DNA of 55,774 nt from an uncultured Flavobacteriales bacterium (GCA_902478645.1 CABSLV010000011.1:1-55774); one strand, 5' to 3'. Positions 22,954 to 32,184 are shown, numbered from the stretch's first letter. The notes: generated by a model not told the origin, from the letters alone. Numbers and translations: made by a program.

Positions 22954-24057
22954 CTACACCTGTTTCTTGTACGTGATGGCTGCTACGGTATCCAACACGA
23001 GGGCAAAAGTTGCCAGCGCTGCATAACGGGGCCACAACTCGAGAATGGTCGTTCCCTTGAGGTATACGGCCTGCATGATGTCGATAAAGTAGCGCGGCGG
23101 CAGGAAATAAGTAATCACCTGTGCCCAGGAAGGCATCGAAGCAATGGGGGTGATCAACCCGCTCATCAGCACGAAAACCATGATGAAGAAAAACTGGACG
23201 AACATCGCCTGCTGCACCGTCGTCGAATAATTGGCTACGATCACCCCCAGGCCCGACACGGCCAAAATAAAAAGTATCGCCGCCAGATAAATCGCCCCGA
23301 GTGTTCCCACGGGCACCAGCCCGTAAACCCACCACCCGAGCAGCATCGAAAGCGACAAGACGACCAGTCCGATGATCCAGTAAGGGATCAGCTTGGCCAA
23401 GGTGAAGGTAAACCTCCCCACCGGCGTCGCATTGATCTGTTCGATGGTACCGGCTTCCTTCTCACCCACTAGATTGAGTGCCGGGAGCGAACCACACAGC
23501 AGGATCAGCAGCATGATCATCAGCGCCGGGATCATGTAATTGCGGTATTCGAGGGTAGGGTTGTAACGGTTTTCTATCACGAAGGCTTCGCCCGGCATCT
23601 CGCCCCCCTGCTCGGCCGTCCATTCGGAGAGGGTCTGCCATACGGTCTGTGCCGTGTACTGCGCACCAAGGCTTCCCTTGAGAGCATTCACCCCGTTGGC
23701 CGTAATACGGAGCTTTTCAGGAGTATCCCCACCGAGCGAACGTTCGAAACCGTCGGGCAATTCGACAATGACATCCACTTCTCCCGCTTCCAGCCGGGCG
23801 AGAGCCTGGGGATAGGCTTCCGATACCTCCACACACGTAAAATAATCCGAAGCCTCTACCTTCTGCACCACCCGTGCTGAAAGGGACGAACGGTCCTGGT
23901 CCACCACCGCGATGTTGATATGCTGCACGTCCATCGTCGCCACCCAAGGCATGACGAACATGATCATTACCGGAAACACCACCACCATCCGGGGCAGGAA
24001 CGAATGCCGGATGAGTTGTCGGAATTCCTTATCGAGCAGGACAAGCAGGGTTCGCAT
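22954..24057 (-). CDS. ABC-2 type transporter permease (YbhR/YhhJ-like)
   Basis: A 367-residue inner-membrane permease of the ABC-2 family. It has one N-terminal transmembrane segment (about 20-40), a large periplasmic domain with the AVVDQDRSSLSARVV start typical of the YhhJ/YbhR group, and five C-terminal segments from about residue 175, with NLVGEKEAGTIEQINATPV in the coupling region. It is the last gene of the efflux operon and overlaps nothing; the paralogous permease ends 2 nt upstream. The ATG at 24057 (MRTLLVLLDKEFRQL) fits the paralogue. The two should form the heterodimeric membrane part of a drug or toxin exporter. Confidence 0.92.
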   Translation of the reverse strand: MRTLLVLLDKEFRQLIRHSFLPRMVVVFPVMIMFVMPWVATMDVQHINIAVVDQDRSSLSARVVQKVEASDYFTCVEVSEAYPQALARLEAGEVDVIVELPDGFERSLGGDTPEKLRITANGVNALKGSLGAQYTAQTVWQTLSEWTAEQGGEMPGEAFVIENRYNPTLEYRNYMIPALMIMLLILLCGSLPALNLVGEKEAGTIEQINATPVGRFTFTLAKLIPYWIIGLVVLSLSMLLGWWVYGLVPVGTLGAIYLAAILFILAVSGLGVIVANYSTTVQQAMFVQFFFIMVFVLMSGLITPIASMPSWAQVITYFLPPRYFIDIMQAVYLKGTTILELWPRYAALATFALVLDTVAAITYKKQV

Positions 24058-24059
24058 AC

Positions 24060-25151
24060 TTATTCGAGTTTGTCGTTGAACTTTCTGAGCGCAACTGCAA
24101 CCAGCGCTACCGTCATGGCCAAAAGGATGAAGAATTCCCGAAGCACTGCGCCGAAGGCCACGCCCTCGATCATCAGTTTGCGCATGGCCTCGATGTACCA
24201 CCGCGCCGGAATGATGCACGAGAGCCCCTGAAGTATTCCCGGCATGTTTTCTATCGGGAAGACCATCCCCGAAAGCATGATCACCGGCATCATCAGCATC
24301 ATTCCGGAGATAAGGATTGCCACCACCTGCGTCCGGGCAAAGGTCGAGATAAATAAGCCCAAAGCCAGCGCCAACGCAATATAGAGCAGCGAGATTCCCA
24401 CCACCGAGACAAGCGAACCGGTCAACGGGACATCCAGCGCAAAATGCGCCAGCAGGAGGATCGTGGTCAGATTGACGCACGAGAGAACGAAATACGGGAT
24501 CATCTTGGCCAGTACGATCCACAACGGCCGCACGGGCGACACCAGCAGGACCTCCATCGTTCCGGTTTCCTTTTCGCGCACGATGGATACGGAGGTCATC
24601 ATCGAACAGATGAGCAGAAAGACCAACCCCATGATGCCCGGCACGAAGTTGTAAGCGCTCTTCATCTGCGGATTGTACATCGTGTGGGTCTCGATCTGTA
24701 CAGGAGGCGCCGCGCCGACTCCGGACAACATGCGCTGTGCATACCCGGCCCCCGAAGCCGCGATATTCGGGTTGGACGCATCGAAAACGAGCTGGATCGC
24801 CGGAGCATCCTGCCAGCGGGAAGTATCCGCTATCCGCCGGTCGTAATCCGGATCGAAGACCACCACCAGATCGGCATCCCCGCGGCGCAGTACGGCGTCG
24901 ATGTCTTCAGAGGAGATGTAACTCTGAAAAGTAAAATAATCGTTGGACGACATCCGCTCCACCTGCCGGCGGATCTCCTCGGAATGCCTGGGAACCACGG
25001 CGGCAAAGTCGATGTTGTTCACCTCGGTCGAAATGGCAAAGCCGAAGAGCAGCATCTGTACCACCGGCATCAGCAAAACGATGAGCATCGTGCGAGGATC
25101 GCGCAGGATGTGCAACGCTTCTTTGCGGACAAACGAACCGAAACCTCCCAT
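24060..25151 (-). CDS. ABC-2 type transporter permease (YbhS-like)
   Basis: A 363-residue paralogue of the next gene: N-terminal transmembrane segment, periplasmic domain (about 45-165, VVPRHSEEIRRQVERM), then five membrane segments with REKETGTMEVLLVSPVRP in the coupling loop. It ends RKFNDKLE. Start at the ATG 25151 (MGGFGSFVRKEALHILRDPR), 4 nt after the ATPase stop; an upstream in-frame start would overlap the ATPase. Forms the membrane channel of the efflux ABC transporter with its paralogue. Confidence 0.92.
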   Translation of the reverse strand: MGGFGSFVRKEALHILRDPRTMLIVLLMPVVQMLLFGFAISTEVNNIDFAAVVPRHSEEIRRQVERMSSNDYFTFQSYISSEDIDAVLRRGDADLVVVFDPDYDRRIADTSRWQDAPAIQLVFDASNPNIAASGAGYAQRMLSGVGAAPPVQIETHTMYNPQMKSAYNFVPGIMGLVFLLICSMMTSVSIVREKETGTMEVLLVSPVRPLWIVLAKMIPYFVLSCVNLTTILLLAHFALDVPLTGSLVSVVGISLLYIALALALGLFISTFARTQVVAILISGMMLMMPVIMLSGMVFPIENMPGILQGLSCIIPARWYIEAMRKLMIEGVAFGAVLREFFILLAMTVALVAVALRKFNDKLE

Positions 25152-25155
25152 GACG

Positions 25156-25896
25156 CTATTCCCCCCGTTTTGCTTCGCGCGCCAGACGACGGAACACCTG
25201 GTCCATCGTCCGGGCATCGAATTGTTTTTTCAACTCGGCCGGCGTACCCAAAGCCCGGATCCGACCGTCCACCATCACGGACACCCGAGAACAATACTCG
25301 GCCTCGTCCATGTAGTGCGTGGTAACGAAAACCGTCGTCCCCTCCGAAGCAGCCCGATAGATCAGTTCCCAGAACTGACGCCGGGTCAGCGGATCGACCC
25401 CTCCGGTAGGTTCGTCCAGAAAGACGACCTCGGGACGGTGCAGGGTCGCTACGGAAAAAGCCAACTTCTGCTTCCAACCCAAGGGCAAGGCCCCTACCCG
25501 CGTATGGATCTCCGAGCGGAATTGCAACCGGGCGAGCAACTCCGCCGCCCGACGCAAGGTCTGGCGGCGGGTCAGACCGTAGATCCCGGCATAGAGCCGG
25601 ATGTTTTCCCACACGGTCAGGTCCTCGTACAGGGAAAATCGCTGGCTCATGTACCCGATGTGGCGCTTGATGGCTTCCCCCTGGGTCATTACGTCGAAGC
25701 CGGCGACCGTCCCGCTGCCCGAGGTCGGGTAGCTCAACCCGCAAAGCATCCGCATGGCCGTCGTCTTGCCCGCACCGTTGGCACCCAGGAAACCGAATAT
25801 CTCCCCCCGACGCACCTCGAATGTGATGTGATCGACCGCATGGAACGAGCCGAAATCCTTGCAAAGGTCCTTGACCGATATCACCGTGTCACGCAT
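25156..25896 (-). CDS. ABC transporter ATPase, second (YbhF C-half-like)
   Basis: A 246-residue ATP-binding subunit with Walker A GANGAGKTT (about 39-47), Walker B VVFLDEPTGGVDP and switch His in VTTHYMDEAE. The signature motif is PLGWKQKLAF in place of LSGGQ, a variant seen in the second ABC domain of E. coli YbhF and its relatives. Here the two ATPase domains of YbhF are separate genes that overlap by 8 nt. It powers export through the two ABC-2 permeases encoded next. Confidence 0.93.
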   Translation of the reverse strand: MRDTVISVKDLCKDFGSFHAVDHITFEVRRGEIFGFLGANGAGKTTAMRMLCGLSYPTSGSGTVAGFDVMTQGEAIKRHIGYMSQRFSLYEDLTVWENIRLYAGIYGLTRRQTLRRAAELLARLQFRSEIHTRVGALPLGWKQKLAFSVATLHRPEVVFLDEPTGGVDPLTRRQFWELIYRAASEGTTVFVTTHYMDEAEYCSRVSVMVDGRIRALGTPAELKKQFDARTMDQVFRRLAREAKRGE

Positions 25897-26812
25897 TTTC
25901 CATCCGTTTTATGAATACATCCTCTATCCCCGGATCCGCCCGACAGAGCGAAACTTCCCCGAAGCCTTCGGCGTGCAGATAGGCAGCAAAGGCCTGCGGA
26001 TCGAAATCCCGCCCCACGACCAAATGATGCGCCCCGCCGAAAGGATACGCCTTGCGCACCCCCGGGTAGGAGCGCGCCGCCTGCAAAAGTCCGAACACAT
26101 CCTCGCCGCTGAGGGCGTACAACGGCTCGTCGAAACCCTCGACCACTCCCTGCGGGGTGTTTATCTCCAGGATCCGTCCGGCATTGATCAGCGCCACCCG
26201 GTCGCAACGCCCCGCCTCGTCCATGTAAGGGGTCGATACGAGCATCGAAATACCCATTTCCCTCAACCGGGCGAGCATATCCCAAAACTCGCTGCGCGAA
26301 ACGGCATCCACCCCGGTAGTCGGCTCGTCGAGAAACAAGACCCTCGGCCGGTGGACCAGCGCACAGCAGAGGGCCAGTTTCTGCTTCATCCCGCCGGAGA
26401 GTTGCCCAGCGCGACGGGTACGGAAAGGTTCGATCTGGCGATATATCGGCGCGATCAGTTCGTAATTGTCCTGCACGGAAACCCCGAACAGCGCCGCAAA
26501 AAACGACAGGTTTTCCTCGACCGTAAGGTCGGGATAGAGCGAAAAACGCCCCGGCATATACCCCACGCACTGGCGGATACGGCGGTAGTCGGCCCGGATA
26601 TCCCAGCCGTCCACCCGCGCCGTCCCCCGATCGGGAACGATGAGCGTAGTCAGCAAGCGGAAAAGCGTCGTTTTCCCCGCTCCATCGGGACCGATCAGCC
26701 CGAAGAGTTCCCCCCGACCCACCTCGAAGGACACCCCGTCCAAGGCCGTGAGGGTGCCGTAACGCCGGGTCAATTCCCGGACTTCTATCGACGATGCTGG
26801 ATTCGGATTCAT
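25889..26812 (-). CDS. ABC transporter ATPase, first (YbhF N-half-like)
   Basis: A 307-residue ATP-binding subunit with Walker A GPDGAGKTT (about 38-46), canonical-type signature LSGGMKQKLAL, Walker B VLFLDEPTTGVD and TPYMDEAG in place of the usual H-loop THYMDEAE, so the switch His is replaced by Pro (S-T-P-Y). A C-terminal extension of about 70 residues ends DVFIKRMENA, as in DrrA/YbhF-type subunits. The missing H-loop His suggests one of the two ATP sites is degenerate in the heterodimer with the next gene product. It starts 7 nt after the membrane-fusion protein gene. Confidence 0.93.
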   Translation of the reverse strand: MNPNPASSIEVRELTRRYGTLTALDGVSFEVGRGELFGLIGPDGAGKTTLFRLLTTLIVPDRGTARVDGWDIRADYRRIRQCVGYMPGRFSLYPDLTVEENLSFFAALFGVSVQDNYELIAPIYRQIEPFRTRRAGQLSGGMKQKLALCCALVHRPRVLFLDEPTTGVDAVSRSEFWDMLARLREMGISMLVSTPYMDEAGRCDRVALINAGRILEINTPQGVVEGFDEPLYALSGEDVFGLLQAARSYPGVRKAYPFGGAHHLVVGRDFDPQAFAAYLHAEGFGEVSLCRADPGIEDVFIKRMENA

Positions 26813-26819
26813 CGCCCTC

Positions 26820-27710
26820 TTACAGTTTTACCTCGCCGTAAAGCCCGAGTTTCAATCGTCCGTCGTTCTCCACGGCGATCTTGACGGCATACACCAGGTT
26901 GGCACGGGAATTGCGCGTCTGGATGTTCTTCGGGGTAAACTCGCTCTCGGAGGCGATCCAGACGACGCGCCCCGGATACTCGAAACGTTGGTCGGCCCCG
27001 AAGTCGGCCGTTACCTTCACCTGCTGCCCCAACTTCAGACCGGCCAACTGCTCCGAGGTAAAGTACGCGCGCAGATACACCCGGTCGAGGTCCGCCACCT
27101 TGAACAGCGGACGCCCGGGAGAAGCCAGTTCGCCCGCTTCGGCATATTTGGCCAACACCGTCCCGCCGATGGGCGAAAGGATGCGGCACTTGGCCAGGCG
27201 GTCTTCCACCTGGGCGGCCTGCAGTTCGATGGCCGAGGTATTTTCGTCCAAAGCGAGGGTATTGTTGCGCAGGGTCGAGAGCAAAGCCTCCAACTGCCCG
27301 TCGAGGATCTTCAGCTGGGCATCGATGTCGTCCAGTTGCTTGGCGGTGGCCGCCCCGTCCTTCAGCAGGCTTTCCACCCGACGGCGTTCCCCCTGCTGGT
27401 AAGCGATCTGCTGGCGCAAGGAAGCCGCCTGCGCCCCGATGTCGGGACGGTTGCTGCGCGTGGAAGCCGCCTGACGCTCCAGTTGCAATTTTTGCAGGTA
27501 AAGTTGCAGGGAGTCGATGGCTCCCACCTGAGCGCCGGCCTCGACCCGGTCGCCCTCCTGAAGGTCGAAACGCAGGATGCGTCCGCTGGCCTCGGCCGAA
27601 ACGGTTACCTCGGTCGCTTCGAAGGTTCCGGTCGCATCGAAATCGTCCTCCCGAGCGCAGGAGCAAAGGATGGCCAGAGAAAAGATACCGTAAATCGTTT
27701 TCCGTATCAT
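26820..27710 (-). CDS. HlyD-family membrane fusion protein (lipoprotein)
   Basis: A 296-residue periplasmic adaptor linking the inner-membrane ABC exporter to the TolC channel. The start MIRKTIYGIFSLAILCSC gives a lipoprotein signal with C18. Then come a biotinyl-lipoyl half-motif GRILRFDLQEGDRVEAGAQV, a coiled-coil hairpin (about 75-175, rich in Leu/Gln/Ala), the second lipoyl half ILSPIGGTVLAKYAEAGE and a beta-barrel domain (YLRAYFTSEQL). This matches YbhG/EmrA-type adaptors. The ATG at 27710 is 13 nt after tolC; upstream starts lack a signal peptide. Confidence 0.93.
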   Translation of the reverse strand: MIRKTIYGIFSLAILCSCAREDDFDATGTFEATEVTVSAEASGRILRFDLQEGDRVEAGAQVGAIDSLQLYLQKLQLERQAASTRSNRPDIGAQAASLRQQIAYQQGERRRVESLLKDGAATAKQLDDIDAQLKILDGQLEALLSTLRNNTLALDENTSAIELQAAQVEDRLAKCRILSPIGGTVLAKYAEAGELASPGRPLFKVADLDRVYLRAYFTSEQLAGLKLGQQVKVTADFGADQRFEYPGRVVWIASESEFTPKNIQTRNSRANLVYAVKIAVENDGRLKLGLYGEVKL

Positions 27711-27723
27711 AGCGAGATTCTGT

Positions 27724-29001
27724 TTAACGGTTGATCGTATATTTGAGTTGATAGATCGCTTTGAGCAGTTCGATCTCCCGCGCCGAACGCGCCGAACGGG
27801 CATTGGCCTCGTCGGTGATCTTCTGCAGCAGGTCCGTGGTGTCGATCACCCCGTTGCGAAGTTTCGATTCGGCGGCCCTACGTACCGAACGGCGCAAGGC
27901 GACGATGCGGTCATCGTCGGCCAAGGCTTTGCGCAGGCGGTCGATCTCCCCCTGCTGGCCGGCCACCTGCAAATCGGTATTGAACTGGAACACCTCCTGC
28001 TGTACGTCGATCTCGCGGCGGGCGGTACGGAGTTTGGACAAGTCGTTTTTCCGGGTGTAGAGTGCGCCGAAATCCCACGAAAACTGCACCCCGACCATGG
28101 CGTTCCACGACCAGTCGGAAGAAAGCATCCCGGCAAAAAAGTCCATGCCCGGATACCCGTAATACCCTTGGGCAAAAAGTCCCAAACGCGGACGGGTGGC
28201 CGATTTTACGGACTGCTCCCGAGCCTCGAGAAGGTCCTTCTGCGCTTGGAAAAGGGTCAATTCGGGACGGGCCGAACGCAAATCCGCAGGCTCGCTGGCC
28301 GAGGGGCGCTCCAAGTGTTCAGACAAGGGCCGACCGATAAACAGCTCCAGCATCCTCCGGTAACTGGCCCGTGAAGCCTCGATCTGCAAACGCTGCTGTC
28401 CCACCGAAAGCCGTTCGGCCTGGAGTGCATCGACGTCGGAAGGCATGGCCACTCCGTTGTCCAGCAGCGAGCGTACCTTGGCCAGGTTGCTGTCCAGCAG
28501 GACGATCGTCTGGTCGGTCTGCCGGAGAGTTTCCTCCAGCAGCAGGATGCCGAAGTACAAGTCGTCCACCCGCTGCTGCACGGCGTAAAGGCTGACCTCC
28601 ATCTCCCGCCGGCGTGCATCGGCATCGGCTTGGATCACCTGTCGGGCGGCATGGGACGTGCCTCCATCCCAAAGCGTCTGGGTAAGTTCCAGCCCTACCT
28701 TGTACTGGTCTTTCCTCAAGCCCTGAAAGTCCTCCCCCAACTGGTCGAGGATACCCGAAAACGATTCCGGAAACTCCGGCACTTCGTTTTGCCAGGTAGC
28801 CTGCCCCGAGAGTGAAAAACGGGGGAGCCAGGCACGGGCGGCATTGGAAAGGTCATACCGGGCGCTTTGGTCGATGAGCTGGTAACGGAGGATCTCCGGA
28901 TAACGCTCGCAGGCCCACTGACGACACTGCTCGAGGGTAGTTTGCGCGCCGACCGCACTGGCCAACGCCAGAAATCCGAACAAAAGAAAGATGCGTTTCA
29001 T
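27724..29001 (-). CDS. TolC-family outer membrane efflux channel
   Basis: A 425-residue outer-membrane protein. After a signal peptide (1-19, ending VGAQ) it has the duplicated TolC layout, each half with strands and long coiled helices (for example LDSNLAKVRSLLDNGVAMPSD, 180 region, here split for length, and VALRRSVRRAAESKLRNGVIDTTDLLQ, the second-half counterpart). It provides the exit duct of the tripartite exporter. Gaps of 4 nt to tetR and 13 nt to hlyD indicate one transcript. Confidence 0.92.
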   Translation of the reverse strand: MKRIFLLFGFLALASAVGAQTTLEQCRQWACERYPEILRYQLIDQSARYDLSNAARAWLPRFSLSGQATWQNEVPEFPESFSGILDQLGEDFQGLRKDQYKVGLELTQTLWDGGTSHAARQVIQADADARRREMEVSLYAVQQRVDDLYFGILLLEETLRQTDQTIVLLDSNLAKVRSLLDNGVAMPSDVDALQAERLSVGQQRLQIEASRASYRRMLELFIGRPLSEHLERPSASEPADLRSARPELTLFQAQKDLLEAREQSVKSATRPRLGLFAQGYYGYPGMDFFAGMLSSDWSWNAMVGVQFSWDFGALYTRKNDLSKLRTARREIDVQQEVFQFNTDLQVAGQQGEIDRLRKALADDDRIVALRRSVRRAAESKLRNGVIDTTDLLQKITDEANARSARSAREIELLKAIYQLKYTINR

Positions 29002-29005
29002 ATCC

Positions 29006-29650
29006 TCACTGTTTTTTTATCCTTCGCATGATCACTTCGACGTTTTCCTGCTTGCGACGGGCGAAAAACTGCTCCCGGTCGGCCGCCTGATCGCCAAAGA
29101 TGGGCTCGATGATGGGAAAGGCAATAAAGGGAAATATATTGAGCGACACGATGTCCAACAAGAGCGTCCGCACGTCGATCGGCTCGACTTCGCCGCGGCG
29201 GGCGGCGGCGTCCATTTCCACCTGGAGATCGGCAATGAGCCGTTCGGCCACAAAGGATATCCGCTGCTGCATGATCAGGGAACGTTCCGGATGAGCAAAA
29301 ACCTCATTGACCACAAAGCGCGGCAGGTCGGGATTGGCCGCTATGAAATCGAAATGGCGTTCTACCCCATCACGTATCCTTTCAACCAGCGGAAGCCCCG
29401 GCTGACCGAATGCAGCAAGTACCGATTGCCCCATTGCCTGTATCTTTTCATCGAGAATGCGCTCGAAAAGCTGCTCCTTGGTCCGAAAATAATAATGAAG
29501 CATCGCATGCGTCACCCCGGCTGCCTGAGCAATGGAAACGGTCCGCGCTCCGGAAAATCCCTTGGCGAGAAACTCCCGCTCGGCCGCCCGAAGGATGTCG
29601 TTTTCCTTGTTGCACGATGGGGTTTCCCTTTCCGTTTTATCGACTAACAT
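29006..29650 (-). CDS. TetR/AcrR family repressor of the efflux operon
   Basis: A 214-residue regulator with an N-terminal TetR helix-turn-helix (about 15-62): EREFLAKGFSGARTVSIAQA, then GVTHAMLHYYFRTKEQLFE. The C-terminal ligand-binding helices are divergent, as usual. It is the first gene of the operon, so it probably represses itself and the six transport genes through the 14-bp palindrome that lies between its promoter and its start codon. The inducing compound is unknown. Confidence 0.93.
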   Translation of the reverse strand: MLVDKTERETPSCNKENDILRAAEREFLAKGFSGARTVSIAQAAGVTHAMLHYYFRTKEQLFERILDEKIQAMGQSVLAAFGQPGLPLVERIRDGVERHFDFIAANPDLPRFVVNEVFAHPERSLIMQQRISFVAERLIADLQVEMDAAARRGEVEPIDVRTLLLDIVSLNIFPFIAFPIIEPIFGDQAADREQFFARRKQENVEVIMRRIKKQ

Positions 29651-29657
29651 TTTTGTC

Positions 29658-29671
29658 TAACAAATTTGTTA
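29658..29671 (-). promoter_or_regulatory. TetR operator palindrome
   Basis: TAACAAATTTGTTA is a perfect 14-bp palindrome, 3 nt downstream of the -7 box and 7 nt before the start codon of the tetR-like gene; a bound dimer would cover the transcription start. Confidence 0.75.
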
Positions 29672-29674
29672 ATA

Positions 29675-29682
29675 CAAATATA
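29675..29682 (-). promoter_or_regulatory. Promoter -7 box of the efflux operon
   Basis: TATATTTG on the minus strand, 24 nt before the ATG at 29650. Confidence 0.7.
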
Positions 29683-29794
29683 CGACATTTCCGCAGCGAC
29701 GCAAGAGTTTCCCCAAACTTTAACACTCTCCCCAAGAACTACTCTGCCTGGTGTATCCGATCGCCCTGCACACACGCTTGCCACCGGGGGCGGA

Positions 29795-29833
29795 CAAAAA
29801 AAAGAGCGCGGCAAACCCGCCGCGCTCTTTCTT
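29795..29833 (-). terminator. Intrinsic terminator of the DUF4369 gene pair
   Basis: AAAGAGCGCGGC (29801-29812) pairs perfectly with GCCGCGCTCTTT (29819-29830), with a T-tract on the minus-strand side, 18 nt after the stop at 29851. Confidence 0.88.
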
Positions 29834-29850
29834 ACTCCTTATCAATCGGA

Positions 29851-30948
29851 TCAAAGCGTCGAGATGATAGCTTGGGCTTCTTCGACAGTAAGTGCCGTAC
29901 CGAGGAATTTCCCGTCCTTGCCTATGAAGATCGCCCGAGTGCTGGGGCAAACGTAAGATTCGAAGAATTTCTGATCGGCCAGTCCGGTCTTGAAATCGGC
30001 GATACCGCGTTCTTCAAGATATTTCTTTATCCCTGCCGGTACTTTTCCATCGAGAAAAACAAAGACGGCGACAACCTCAACTCCTTTTTCCTTGGCTTTG
30101 TGCAACTCGGCATACATCCGGTTGTTCAACTCGACTTCTTCCGGATTGGTTACATAGAGGACGGCTACTTTGTCCTTAATGTCCGCCGAGGTCAGCGTAT
30201 CGCCGCCATCGAGCAACGGATAGAGCGTAAAAGCGGGGGCGGTGTAACCCTTGGACATCTGGATCACATTCTTGTGCAAATACGAATCGAATGTACCCAT
30301 CCGGGGATGCGTCTTGATATTGGAGGGGACTTTCTCGTAGTAGGCAGCCAACTTGTCCGGATTGATGTACGCGATGCAGTTGATCATCATCACCAGGGAA
30401 AGGAGGTCCTCCGGGTGCTTTTCGGCCATTGCGAAGATTTTCTGCGCGTAAGCCTCATCGTGTGCAATGGCTTCCTTGTAAATTGCATTGAGAGCCGCCG
30501 TATCTCCGGCCTGCTGAGCCGTACGGAAAGCCCTTATCTGGTCGGCCCGATACTGACCATTGGCCGCTTCCTGCGCCAGGATGGTATTGAAATAGTCCAT
30601 CGCGTCGGAACCCGTTACCTTCACACTGTCCAAGTGGGCAAATTCGCCCTCGAGCTCCATCTTGGAATTGTCGATGTACAGAGGTATCTCACCGGCCACA
30701 TCCTGGAACGTGATGAAACGATAGTCGTTGTATTCCATTTTCCCTTTGAAGCGAAAATGACCATTCTCCATCCGTGCGGTATCGAGGACCACATAATTCC
30801 CGCTCTGAGGTTGGGAACACAGATATACGTCCTGATCGGGGATACCGGCCAGATGGCCGTCGATCACGAACTTGTCGCTATTGCACGCCGTTACGCACAG
30901 CACTGCGGCAAGGGCAAGCAAAGAGGTTTTCAATTTTCGGTTATTCAT
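29851..30948 (-). CDS. DUF4369 lipoprotein with thioredoxin-like domain, no CXXC
   Basis: A 365-residue lipoprotein (signal MNNRKLKTSLLALAAVLCVT, lipobox TAC, C22). An N-terminal DUF4369 beta domain (about 26-125, FVIDGHLAGIPDQDVYL) is followed by a helical linker. The C-terminal region has a thioredoxin-like fold (about 235-360, APAFTLYPLLDGG... KVAVLYVTNPEEVE... RAIFIGKDGKFLG). Where thiol-disulfide oxidoreductases have WCxxC this protein has TNPEEV, so it should not be redox-active. It lies 24 nt downstream of a paralogue with the same features and ends at a strong terminator. Confidence 0.85.
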   Translation of the reverse strand: MNNRKLKTSLLALAAVLCVTACNSDKFVIDGHLAGIPDQDVYLCSQPQSGNYVVLDTARMENGHFRFKGKMEYNDYRFITFQDVAGEIPLYIDNSKMELEGEFAHLDSVKVTGSDAMDYFNTILAQEAANGQYRADQIRAFRTAQQAGDTAALNAIYKEAIAHDEAYAQKIFAMAEKHPEDLLSLVMMINCIAYINPDKLAAYYEKVPSNIKTHPRMGTFDSYLHKNVIQMSKGYTAPAFTLYPLLDGGDTLTSADIKDKVAVLYVTNPEEVELNNRMYAELHKAKEKGVEVVAVFVFLDGKVPAGIKKYLEERGIADFKTGLADQKFFESYVCPSTRAIFIGKDGKFLGTALTVEEAQAIISTL

Positions 30949-30972
30949 CGGTATCGTTATGCTATTTGATGA

Positions 30973-32094
30973 TTATTTCTGTTGCTGAGAAAGGTATTCG
31001 AGTACTTCCTCCAAAGCCTCGGGCGAGATACCCCGCGCCAGGATCGTCCCGTCTTCCCCGATGAGGACTCCGGAGGGAAGCGTTCCCGTGAGAGCGAACT
31101 TATCGACCAATTCGTTTTTCACGCCCCGGGCATCGCGCACCTCGTTCCACGGAAGGCTCAACGAATAAATATCATACCCGTACTCCTGGTCGCTTCCTCC
31201 GATACAGGACGAGAGCACTTCCAAGCCTTTCGGATGCCACTGCTCGTAAACCTCCTTCAAGGCCGACATGTAGTCGATGTTTACCGGATCGCCGGCCGTC
31301 CAAGCGACCAGAAAGAGCGTTTTCCCGGCAAAATCCTCCCGGTGGAAAGATACGCTGTCGCTGCGCAGTTCGAACTCCGGCACCGACATCCCGACCAGAG
31401 TGTTTTTGGCCTGGGTAACGAAATGCGAAAACTCCTTCCCGTAGAGCGAGGCGGCCACTTCGGGCGTAAACTTGGCTTGAAGGGTATCCAGCAAGGGAGA
31501 ATACCCCTTGTTGAGGAACGTATAGGCCAACAGCGGCGAGAGAGGGCTGTCGGGATGGGTCGCTACGAAATTGGCCACGTACTGCAACTGACGGCGGTCG
31601 AGCTGTTCGTAAGCGGCGGTGTAAGCCTCCAGCGAATCCTTAGGTCCGTCCTGGGTGCTGGCCCGGAGGATATTGAGGTACGCCGTTTCCTTGCGTGCGG
31701 CAAATTCCCGCATATAGTCCATGAATTCGTTGTAGAGCGCTTGTCCCTCCCCGCCGGTGATCTGCGCGCAATCCAGGCTGTCGATGTGTGCACGGACCGT
31801 TACCGGAGCGCCTTCGGCAAAGAAGGACAGCACCGGAGCCGTTTCCCCGAATGCCAGGTAATACATCCGCGGCTCGCTCGCATCGCCGGTGAGGTCGAAA
31901 CTCCCGTCGCGTCCCATCTCCAGCGAATCCACACTCACATACCGGCCGTCCTGTTCGTATTGCAGGTACAAGGTTCCGTTCTTCGCTCCTTCTATCGTTC
32001 CTTTCACCCGAAAGGTTTTACCTCCCGAACACCCCACCAGGAGTGTGCCACACATCAGGGCGAGAAATCCTGCTCCAATGGTTTTCTTCCACAT
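30973..32094 (-). CDS. DUF4369 lipoprotein with thioredoxin-like domain, no CXXC (paralogue)
   Basis: A 373-residue lipoprotein (lipobox LVGC, C22) with the same plan as its neighbour: DUF4369 (about 25-125, FRVKGTIEGAKNGTLYLQYE), helical middle and thioredoxin-like end (about 245-370; TLFLVAWTAGDPVN at the usual CXXC site, then LPSGVLIGEDGTILAR with the cis-Pro-like segment). Again the active-site cysteines are missing. I use the ATG at 32094; upstream starts would lie over the promoter at 32139. The two probably arose by tandem duplication and are co-transcribed; a structural or binding role on the cell envelope is likely, not known. Confidence 0.85.
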   Translation of the reverse strand: MWKKTIGAGFLALMCGTLLVGCSGGKTFRVKGTIEGAKNGTLYLQYEQDGRYVSVDSLEMGRDGSFDLTGDASEPRMYYLAFGETAPVLSFFAEGAPVTVRAHIDSLDCAQITGGEGQALYNEFMDYMREFAARKETAYLNILRASTQDGPKDSLEAYTAAYEQLDRRQLQYVANFVATHPDSPLSPLLAYTFLNKGYSPLLDTLQAKFTPEVAASLYGKEFSHFVTQAKNTLVGMSVPEFELRSDSVSFHREDFAGKTLFLVAWTAGDPVNIDYMSALKEVYEQWHPKGLEVLSSCIGGSDQEYGYDIYSLSLPWNEVRDARGVKNELVDKFALTGTLPSGVLIGEDGTILARGISPEALEEVLEYLSQQQK

Positions 32095-32138
32095 AACTGT
32101 ACTGCTCTTGTATCTTGTTTGTTTTTGTTTTATCGGGA

Positions 32139-32146
32139 CAAATGTA
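32139..32146 (-). promoter_or_regulatory. Promoter -7 box of the DUF4369 gene pair
   Basis: TACATTTG on the minus strand, 45 nt before the ATG at 32094, separating this pair from the binding-protein gene upstream. Confidence 0.6.
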
Positions 32147-32184
32147 GTCAAAATACCGGATTCTCCCGGTCCTTCCCGCAGGAT

